Made by a program: the position numbers and the translations under genes
The notes under the pieces: model-generated
Seen by the model: only the letters and a program-made list of their open reading frames with translations
Told to the model about the DNA's origin: nothing
Databases searched by the model: none
Part shown: in pieces, positions 1 to 5,187 of the stretch
Layout: every line of letters begins with the position of its first letter
How positions within the stretch are numbered: the first letter of the stretch is position 1
Origin: Promethearchaeota archaeon
Lineage (GTDB): Archaea > Asgardarchaeota > Lokiarchaeia > Sigyniarchaeales > SOKP01
NCBI GenBank assembly: GCA_004524385.1
Contig: SDNM01000136.1
Coordinates: 1 to 5,187 of the forward strand
Reading direction: 5' to 3'
Length of the DNA: 5,187 nt

Positions 1-573
1 TATTGCCTTTGGAAGAGGATTAAGACCAGAAGGTTCTCCTATCACCGAAAAATTGCATTTTATCTCATTCAATTTATTATCTAAGGACCATTTTGTACCT
101 AATTTTCCTCCTGTTTCTTCATCAGCAACAGCGTTTAAAATTAAATTTCCTGATAAATTTAGATCTAATTTTTTTAAAATTTTCAATGCTATAATCATTG
201 CTGCCAACGGACCTTTCATATCTGTTGCTCCTCGACCAAATATGAGTTTATTTCTTTTAATTGTAGCTGAAAGAGGGGGATTTTTCCACTCTGCTTCATT
301 TCCTGGTGGAACTACGTCCATGTGTCCATTATATAAAAGATTTTTGTTATTAAAATTATCATTTAAAAATGCTAATAAATTAGCACGATTGTCGCCAAAA
401 GGCAAAATCTCACATTTGATTCTTTCTCTACTTAAATAATCCTTAATTTTTAAAGCAACATTTTTTTCGTTTCCCGGGGGATTATAAGATTTAGCCTTAA
501 TTAATTCTCTAAGAAATTCGATATATTCTTCTTTATTATCATCAATTTCTTTAAATATCAATTCTTCGCTCAT
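1..573 (-). CDS. M20-family zinc metallopeptidase/deacylase (ArgE/DapE-like), N-terminal 191 residues, 3' end outside window
   Basis: The minus-strand frame from the ATG at 573-571 stays open to position 1, giving 191 residues; M20 enzymes usually have about 380-430, so roughly half is present. Family hallmarks appear in the right order: NGHMDVVPPG (His84 metal ligand, Asp86 catalytic), GRGATDMKGPLAAM (Asp118 bridging ligand), ADEETGG (Glu152 general base, Glu153 ligand) and IGEPSG (Glu180 ligand). The lid/dimerisation domain and the last ligand His should lie beyond the window. M20 enzymes are cytosolic di-zinc hydrolases that cleave amide bonds, for example N-acetylornithine, N-succinyl-diaminopimelate or small peptides; which substrate applies cannot be told from this half. 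There is no signal peptide. The start is secure at its 5' side because an in-frame TAA lies two codons upstream (579-577). No strong Shine-Dalgarno is seen. The gene is divergent from the large surface-protein gene. Family assignment is firm; the specific function is open. Confidence 0.93.
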   Translation of the reverse strand, partial: MSEELIFKEIDDNKEEYIEFLRELIKAKSYNPPGNEKNVALKIKDYLSRERIKCEILPFGDNRANLLAFLNDNFNNKNLLYNGHMDVVPPGNEAEWKNPPLSATIKRNKLIFGRGATDMKGPLAAMIIALKILKKLDLNLSGNLILNAVADEETGGKLGTKWSLDNKLNEIKCNFSVIGEPSGLNPLPKAI

Positions 574-584
574 TGCTTAATCAT
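570..584 (-). other. Four-codon upstream reading frame (MIKQ-stop) overlapping the peptidase start
   Basis: On the minus strand an ATG at 584-582 reads ATG ATT AAG CAA TGA. Its stop overlaps the peptidase initiation codon in an ATGA arrangement. It is in a different frame from the peptidase. It may be chance in AT-rich DNA, or a very short leader affecting re-initiation. The sequence alone does not show translation. Confidence 0.15.
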
Positions 585-604
585 CCAAATTTAAATATTT
601 TATG

Positions 605-640
605 TCTCGATATAAGAATAGTTAACGAATTATATAATAT
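605..640 (-). promoter_or_regulatory. Candidate archaeal TATA region for the M20 peptidase gene
   Basis: Read on the minus strand, two TATA-like elements lie before the ATG at 573: CTTATATCG (about 607-614, some 38 bp upstream) and ATTATATAAT (629-638, some 60 bp upstream). With the usual archaeal spacing of about 25 bp from TATA box to transcription start, the nearer one would give a leader of about 10 nt and the farther one a leader of about 35 nt. Base composition here makes TATA-like strings common, so this is a placement guess only. Confidence 0.3.
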
Positions 641-649
641 TTAACGATT
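622..649. repeat. Direct repeat TTAACGAWT flanking a TATA-like palindrome; possible operator
   Basis: TTAACGAAT (622-630) and TTAACGATT (641-649) repeat with 8 of 9 bases identical, 19 bp apart start to start, which is about two helical turns. The palindrome ATTATATAAT (629-638) lies between them. CG-containing words are scarce in this AT-rich DNA, so the repeat stands out somewhat. In a divergent promoter region a regulator binding both half-sites is a natural inference, but no regulator is known from this window. Confidence 0.3.
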
Positions 650-690
650 AGCAAATATCAAATTGGGAAATTTTATTATTATTAAATTAT

Positions 691-698
691 TTTATAAT
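691..698 (+). promoter_or_regulatory. Candidate TATA box for the large surface-protein gene
   Basis: TTTATAAT lies about 35 bp before the proposed TTG start at 731. A transcription start some 25 bp downstream of the box centre would fall near 720 and leave a leader of only about 10 nt. This fits the absence of a Shine-Dalgarno sequence and the short or absent leaders common in archaea. The upstream sequence is too AT-rich to pick out a BRE element. Confidence 0.35.
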
Positions 699-730
699 TA
701 AACTAAACTGGATAATACACGGTTGTTCTG

Positions 731-805
731 TTGCTTCCGAAAAAAAAGAAAATCAAGAGACTTTCTTTGATAGGTATTTTTATTTTTTTAATACTTATAT
801 CCAAT
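731..805 (+). other. Signal peptide or N-terminal membrane anchor of the surface protein
   Basis: Residues 1-25 have KKKKIKR at 4-10, followed by an uninterrupted hydrophobic run of about 13 residues (LSLIGIFIFLILI, 11-23) and then polar sequence. This is the form of a Sec-type signal. There is no lipobox Cys after the core. No clear A-X-A cleavage site is visible, so cleavage somewhere after S24 or retention as an anchor are both possible. Translation from the internal TTG at 767 would lose the basic n-region, which favours the start at 731. Confidence 0.75.
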
Positions 806-3800
806 TTACCTACAATAAATCAATTTGAGTCTAACTCCGATAAAAGAGATATTACGATTCCAATTGATTTGGAAGATTTTAAAAATCCTCATAGTTCTGG
901 AAACTTAAATCTAACTGATTTTATTACTGGGAAAGGAGTTAATCGAACAGTTCGAACTTATATGAATAATAGATCTAGTTCGTTAAATAATAATGGATAT
1001 TTTAATATTACGGCTCCAGTACCTAACGCAAATCTTAGTTCTGGAGAATTCTATTTCAATTTTGATAATAATTTTACCACAGAGTATCCCATAGAAAGTG
1101 ATAGCGCTTTAAATCCCTCTGGGGGTAGTTATTTTGAGGAGTATCCTTATGAGTCGAATTTTGCTAGTGTTAAAATTCATAATGGAACAGGTTATTTAAA
1201 TGGCGGATTCGATTATTTAACTGATGATAATGATTTAACATATTGGAACATAAGTTCGAGTAATGGATTTATAAATTTTACCATTTGTACGAATTTTTCT
1301 GTTCTTAGTACCAGTAGTCATGGTGACAAGGTTGATTTTGATAGAAAAAATATTATAGGATTCATATTAAATTCTATTTATAATATTAGCTTGGACGCTA
1401 ATTTAACTGTCTATATGAAGGATTTTTACGATACTGGAGATTTTAAAAATATAACAAATACGATTGAAATAAACAGTACGCTTGGACCTCATTACCTTGA
1501 CGAAATAATAATAAATAAAAATTTAAATTATACTAACTCTACAAATTACGCATTCATTCGATTTACTTTCGATAGAAGTGATAATTCAGATTTTAATGTT
1601 ACTTTATATGAATTTGATATCACGTCTTTTTTAGTTTTAGAATTAGAAATAACGAATGAAACATATGTTGCTTTAGAATTTGATTTGCGTGGATTAAAAT
1701 CAACTGTAAATGGATTTTACGCATGGATAAGAACTTTAAACCTTAAAAAGGCTAGAAATACATGTTTAGATATTTCTCTTTATCGAGCAAATAATACGAT
1801 GGAGAGATCAACAAATAATTTAATACAATCCACCGATGCTACAATAATACAACCAAATTTAACACATGGACCATTAGATTCAAAATCATGGAAATATAGC
1901 GATTATCATGGAGATGAGCTTTTTTATTTTGATTTTAATTCCAGTAAAACCAATAATTTAACTCTTTACAATTATTTTATTGTGATTAAATCTAATAGTT
2001 CTGATCCTGATATTTATAGTTTGGTGACTCTTCCTGCTACTACTTATGGGGATGGTATAAATGATCATGTATTAAAAATAACAACAGATAATGGTGACAC
2101 TTGGAATAGAGCCCGCTCTTATCTTTCCACTGAAGCTCAGGATCAACGACCCTTAGATGCCAGTCAATTTATATTAAATGTAACTAGAGGTTACATCCCT
2201 GTAACTAGAGGAATCATACCTTCCGATTTTATAATTAGTGGAACAAACACTTTAAGAATTCAAAATATTACATTTGATACATTTAAAAAAAATTATGAGT
2301 GGGATTTATTATATTGGATTACAGGACAGACTGCAGAACAGCGAGATAGTCCAGTTCTTACATGGGGTTGGGGACGGTGGTCTTACGATTTTAACCCTTC
2401 GATTGGTATTTATAGAGATAACAAATTTCGAGTGAATCTTACTTGGAATAAAACCTATATTAAAGGATTTAAGTTTAATGTAAATTATACCGTTGAGGCT
2501 TTTACTGAAGAAAATATCACATCTTTCTATCAAGTGAATTATCTTAGAACCCCGGAATGGATCTTTAATTACTCTTTAAATTTATTTGATTCTAAATTCG
2601 ACAATTGGAACTTTACGCAATTCTGGTATATTTATCCTGAATATTATACAGCTCAGAATTTAGCTGTCCCTAATGTTACTCAAACATATAACAAGACAAA
2701 CAGAGAATTTTCTTTTGATGAGCTACCGAATTATGAAAAATTCGTTGTAAATACAAGTATTATCGATCCCTTAGATAAGGCTAAATTTACAGGTAATTAT
2801 TCTCTAAATTTAACAAGCTCAAATGCAATTTACGACATGCATAGTTATATTAATTTTAAAGGAATTTTATGGGAAACCTATGGTTTTATGTACGGAGATA
2901 ATATCTCTGTAAAAGTTGATATACGAGATCACAATGGATTAGCTCCTAAAAATAAAAATGCCTATGCAAAGGTTTCGTTGTTTTATCCAAATAATGATAA
3001 ATTTCTTTCTGCGGAACTTTTCTCTACTAAGGGTAAAAAAGCCTCAGATGGATCATATCTTTACTATGATTTTAGTAATCAAACTATATTAAATATAACT
3101 CAGGCTTTTCCATTAGCGAAAGATTATACATTAGGATTTTTCTGGACAAATGGTTCAATTATCGGATGTGATAAAATCAATATTCATATTGATGCCTATG
3201 ATATTAATCTACAAAATTGCTCATATGAAAGAGATAATGGTCTCAATTATGTAATTGCTGATCCTATCAATAATGTTCTAGATAACTATCAAGTATTAAT
3301 CGGGTCAATAAAAAATACTACTGGACATTATGTTCCAAATTTTTATCCTGTGAATAATACTCTTTCTATTAATGAGGGAATATTCTCTTATGATTACGAT
3401 GAGGAGCATAAGCTTGAAGTATATATGAAAAATTTTCTTCAGAACGAAACTATATTAAATCCTGGGGAAATAGTTAAATTTAAAGTATTAATTCAGAATC
3501 TGAATCTAGGATTTGATGTAGATGTTAAAATATCAGTAAAGCTTGTATCTCTTGCCAACGAGAATTGGATTATTAATGAAACTATCTCTGAAGAGATAGA
3601 ACTTGGAAAATATAGTCCTGGGGGAGGAGATACTAAAGAATTTGCTGTTAATTTAACAATACCGGAAATAAAGGCTGATTTAGCTTGGAATGGTTTAAAT
3701 GCTCCAATTAGGCAAAGTGGAGCAAAAACTATAGTCTCTGTGTATATTGAAAATAATTTTGCAGGCAATTATATTAGTAATAATTATTCCTTAATAATTA

Positions 3801-5187
3801 ATGAAACAGATAATATATTTGAAGGCTATATTCTTGAAACAATATCAACCGTGGCTAGCGGATCTATAATTATGAAATCTATTGAGAGAGACAAATGCGT
3901 TTACCTTCCTAATAAAACTATTTTAACGATAAATATATACGATGATTGCTATATTAGCACCTATAATCAATTTATTGATGAATTTGAGTTAAAAGTTGAC
4001 ACTTTATTTAATGATATCGTAGTAAATCCTGAAAATCCAATCAAAGGAAACACTTTTGATTTAAGTTCAGTTTTAACTACTGAATTTGGGATTCCATTGC
4101 CAAATAAAAGTGTTTTATGTCAATACTATCAAAATAATAATTGGGTTAATATCTCTGATCAAACAGAATTAACTGATGCAAATGGTTTCTCGAGCTTTTC
4201 TATTAATACTTTAGATTTTGATTTTGAAGAAACTTTAGTAATTCGATTGAGTTGGAAAGGAGATGATTACAGATTAAATAATTCCATTAATATAACAATA
4301 GGAATAATAAAACCATTAAATAGAATTTCAATCTCTAGTAAAGATGATGAATCTATTGTTTATAGAAATACAGACACGGCTATAACTTTTAAGCTAAAAA
4401 ACATAGGAAATTCAATTTTAAGAATAATTGATATAACAATCGATATAGAGGAAAAGGATTTGGATTATAAAATAAGAGGACAAGATAATAATTTATTAGA
4501 CTGGTTTACTCCAGGAGATTCCATTGAAATTATTTTTATAATAGATATTTCAGACACTGATTATAGTGAATTAGATATACAAATAACTATATTTGCTAAA
4601 AATATTTTATCAAATGAACCCTATATCAAACAAGATACAATTACTGTGGAAGTCATTGATAAAGGATTAGGTAATTATATCCTCGAATATTTTCTAGTGA
4701 TTATGGTTTTATTATTTGTTTTAATTGGTTTATTAACTTTTATTTATGCTAAAAGAACTAAAAAGAAGATAGAAAAACTGCCAGAAGAACCTCTTAAAAA
4801 GAAACCACGCAGAGGTAGATATGTAAAAGTCTCTGAATTAGAACCCAAGAAAATAGAAGAAAGACCGGCAGAAGGTGAAAAAGCCGAACCAGCAGAAATC
4901 ATTACTGAAGAAAAAATTGAACCTAAAGAAGCTAAAGAGACAAAAACTACGGATTTAGATACTTTATTAGCGGAAGAAATTGATAAAAAAGAAAAGAAAT
5001 CCTTGAAAAAAGCAAGAAAATTACCAAAAAGGGTTAAAAAACCATCAAAAAAATCCAAAAAAGTTACTACTGAACCAAAATCACTCAAGAAAGTTAAAAA
5101 AAAGAAGAAAAGTGAAAAAAAACCTAAAAAATCAATGAAGAAAAAAATAAAATCACCAAAAAAGGTTGATTCAAAAAAAATTAAAAA
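731..5187 (+). CDS. Giant single-pass surface glycoprotein with Ig-like modules and Lys-rich cytoplasmic tail, 3' end outside window
   Basis: One frame is open for 1485 codons without interruption and has no stop by 5187. The preceding in-frame stop is TAA at 713-715. The first in-frame ATG (962) would discard the secretion signal, so TTG at 731 is chosen. Layout: basic n-region (K4-R10) plus hydrophobic core (L11-I23), a signal peptide or N-terminal anchor; Asn-rich, low-complexity N-terminus to about 134; beta-rich modules from about 135; an aromatic-rich module around 500-700 with WGWGRW at 545-550; Ig/MG-like module about 711-825; CARDB-like module about 893-1035; Big_1/invasin-like Ig module about 1084-1193; second CARDB-like module about 1198-1310; transmembrane helix about 1317-1340; cytoplasmic tail from 1341. 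Roughly 50 N-X-S/T sequons lie outside the membrane and none in the tail. Only seven Cys are present. No protease, kinase or transport motif is seen. A surface, S-layer-like or adhesion role is inferred from architecture only; module names are by eye and tentative. Confidence 0.9.
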   Translation, partial: MLPKKKKIKRLSLIGIFIFLILISNLPTINQFESNSDKRDITIPIDLEDFKNPHSSGNLNLTDFITGKGVNRTVRTYMNNRSSSLNNNGYFNITAPVPNANLSSGEFYFNFDNNFTTEYPIESDSALNPSGGSYFEEYPYESNFASVKIHNGTGYLNGGFDYLTDDNDLTYWNISSSNGFINFTICTNFSVLSTSSHGDKVDFDRKNIIGFILNSIYNISLDANLTVYMKDFYDTGDFKNITNTIEINSTLGPHYLDEIIINKNLNYTNSTNYAFIRFTFDRSDNSDFNVTLYEFDITSFLVLELEITNETYVALEFDLRGLKSTVNGFYAWIRTLNLKKARNTCLDISLYRANNTMERSTNNLIQSTDATIIQPNLTHGPLDSKSWKYSDYHGDELFYFDFNSSKTNNLTLYNYFIVIKSNSSDPDIYSLVTLPATTYGDGINDHVLKITTDNGDTWNRARSYLSTEAQDQRPLDASQFILNVTRGYIPVTRGIIPSDFIISGTNTLRIQNITFDTFKKNYEWDLLYWITGQTAEQRDSPVLTWGWGRWSYDFNPSIGIYRDNKFRVNLTWNKTYIKGFKFNVNYTVEAFTEENITSFYQVNYLRTPEWIFNYSLNLFDSKFDNWNFTQFWYIYPEYYTAQNLAVPNVTQTYNKTNREFSFDELPNYEKFVVNTSIIDPLDKAKFTGNYSLNLTSSNAIYDMHSYINFKGILWETYGFMYGDNISVKVDIRDHNGLAPKNKNAYAKVSLFYPNNDKFLSAELFSTKGKKASDGSYLYYDFSNQTILNITQAFPLAKDYTLGFFWTNGSIIGCDKINIHIDAYDINLQNCSYERDNGLNYVIADPINNVLDNYQVLIGSIKNTTGHYVPNFYPVNNTLSINEGIFSYDYDEEHKLEVYMKNFLQNETILNPGEIVKFKVLIQNLNLGFDVDVKISVKLVSLANENWIINETISEEIELGKYSPGGGDTKEFAVNLTIPEIKADLAWNGLNAPIRQSGAKTIVSVYIENNFAGNYISNNYSLIINETDNIFEGYILETISTVASGSIIMKSIERDKCVYLPNKTILTINIYDDCYISTYNQFIDEFELKVDTLFNDIVVNPENPIKGNTFDLSSVLTTEFGIPLPNKSVLCQYYQNNNWVNISDQTELTDANGFSSFSINTLDFDFEETLVIRLSWKGDDYRLNNSINITIGIIKPLNRISISSKDDESIVYRNTDTAITFKLKNIGNSILRIIDITIDIEEKDLDYKIRGQDNNLLDWFTPGDSIEIIFIIDISDTDYSELDIQITIFAKNILSNEPYIKQDTITVEVIDKGLGNYILEYFLVIMVLLFVLIGLLTFIYAKRTKKKIEKLPEEPLKKKPRRGRYVKVSELEPKKIEERPAEGEKAEPAEIITEEKIEPKEAKETKTTDLDTLLAEEIDKKEKKSLKKARKLPKRVKKPSKKSKKVTTEPKSLKKVKKKKKSEKKPKKSMKKKIKSPKKVDSKKIK
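2178..2221 (+). repeat. 21-bp tandem duplication with embedded hairpin, inside the surface-protein gene
   Basis: Units 2180-2200 and 2201-2221 abut directly and match at 17 of 21 positions, sharing the 11-mer GTAACTAGAGG at their 5' ends. They encode adjacent heptapeptides VTRGYIP and VTRGIIP (residues 484-497). The first unit lies in a perfect inverted repeat, ATGTAAC (2178-2184) and GTTACAT (2190-2196), with a 5-nt loop. The duplication keeps the reading frame. Confidence 0.8.
4679..4750 (+). other. Single transmembrane helix of the surface protein
   Basis: Residues about 1317-1340 form a hydrophobic run rich in Leu, Val, Ile and Phe, for example FLVIMVLLFVLIGLL. It is preceded by a Gly/Asn turn (GLGN) and followed at once by KRTKKK. 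The basic flank puts the C-terminal side in the cytoplasm by the positive-inside rule. With a cleaved N-terminal signal this gives type I topology. Confidence 0.92.
4751..5187 (+). other. Charged, Lys-rich cytoplasmic tail (at least 145 residues, continues past window)
   Basis: Residues 1341-1485 contain 51 Lys (35%) and no Asn, Cys, Trp or Phe, in sharp contrast with the Asn- and aromatic-rich ectodomain. Three parts are visible. A basic juxtamembrane stretch (1341-1370) includes KKKPRRGR. A net-acidic Glu/Pro stretch (1371-1420) holds the short hydrophobic-acidic motif DLDTLLAEEID. A polybasic end (1421-1485) has 33 Lys in 65 residues and recurring SxKK. The tail is very probably disordered. 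Low-complexity A-rich DNA underlies it, but the frame is kept throughout with mixed AAA/AAG and Pro/Ser/Val interruptions. Confidence 0.88.

Noticed and set aside
53..439. Plus-strand open frame of 128 codons
   Set aside because: It lies entirely antisense to the M20 peptidase gene, whose motifs are unmistakable. The plus-strand translation shows no family features.
740..747. Run of eight A near the gene start as a programmed frameshift site
   Set aside because: The zero frame encodes a sensible Lys-rich signal-peptide n-region and continues for 1485 codons, so no shift is needed. Similar A runs recur in the tail through Lys codons.
2309..2533. Minus-strand open frame of 74 codons
   Set aside because: It is antisense to the uninterrupted surface-protein frame and has no recognisable motif or upstream signal.
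3493..3768. Minus-strand open frame of 91 codons
   Set aside because: It is antisense to the CARDB-like part of the surface protein; its composition is that of a shadow frame.
4744..5088. Minus-strand open frame of 114 codons rich in Phe, Ser and Leu, looking like a membrane protein
   Set aside because: The Phe/Leu/Ser richness is the mirror image of the Lys/Glu codons (AAA, AAG, GAA) of the tail on the other strand, so it is a composition artefact.
4991..5187. A-rich low-complexity DNA as a non-coding spacer or origin-like AT element
   Set aside because: It stays in frame with mixed AAA/AAG usage and regular Ser, Pro and Val codons, and continues the coding sequence of the cytoplasmic tail.

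Overview
The window is very AT-rich. It carries two incomplete protein genes that diverge from a 157-bp intergenic region (574-730). No rRNA, tRNA, CRISPR array, insertion sequence or phage-like element is visible. Codon use is strongly A/T-ending, with ATA for Ile and AGA for Arg common. The large gene has no ATG that fits its start and most likely begins at TTG. The intergenic region has TATA-like elements and no convincing Shine-Dalgarno sequence in front of either gene. Together with a giant, sequon-loaded, single-pass surface protein, this suggests an archaeon. An Asgard (Promethearchaeota/Lokiarchaeia-like) genome is my best guess, from general protein style and not from any marker gene.

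Left side (1-573, minus strand): the N-terminal 191 residues of an M20-family metallopeptidase/deacylase (ArgE/DapE/carboxypeptidase G2-like). The metal-binding and catalytic motifs of its first half are intact; the rest lies beyond position 1.

Middle (574-730): the divergent promoter region. It holds a near-perfect TTAACGA direct repeat around a TATA-like palindrome, a TATA-like box about 35 bp before the large gene, and a four-codon upstream reading frame overlapping the peptidase start.

Right side (731-5187, plus strand): one uninterrupted reading frame of 1485 codons that is still open at the window end. It encodes a basic signal peptide or N-terminal anchor, an ectodomain of about 1290 residues, one transmembrane helix (about 1317-1340) and a cytoplasmic tail of at least 145 residues. 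The ectodomain is Asn-rich, carries roughly 50 N-X-S/T sequons and looks like a chain of beta-sandwich (Ig-like/CARDB-like) modules. The tail has no Asn and is about 35% Lys; its last 65 residues are about half Lys and contain SxKK repeats including an SPKK. A glycosylated cell-surface or adhesion protein with a strongly polybasic inner tail is the noteworthy object here. No functional link between the two genes is evident beyond their shared promoter region.
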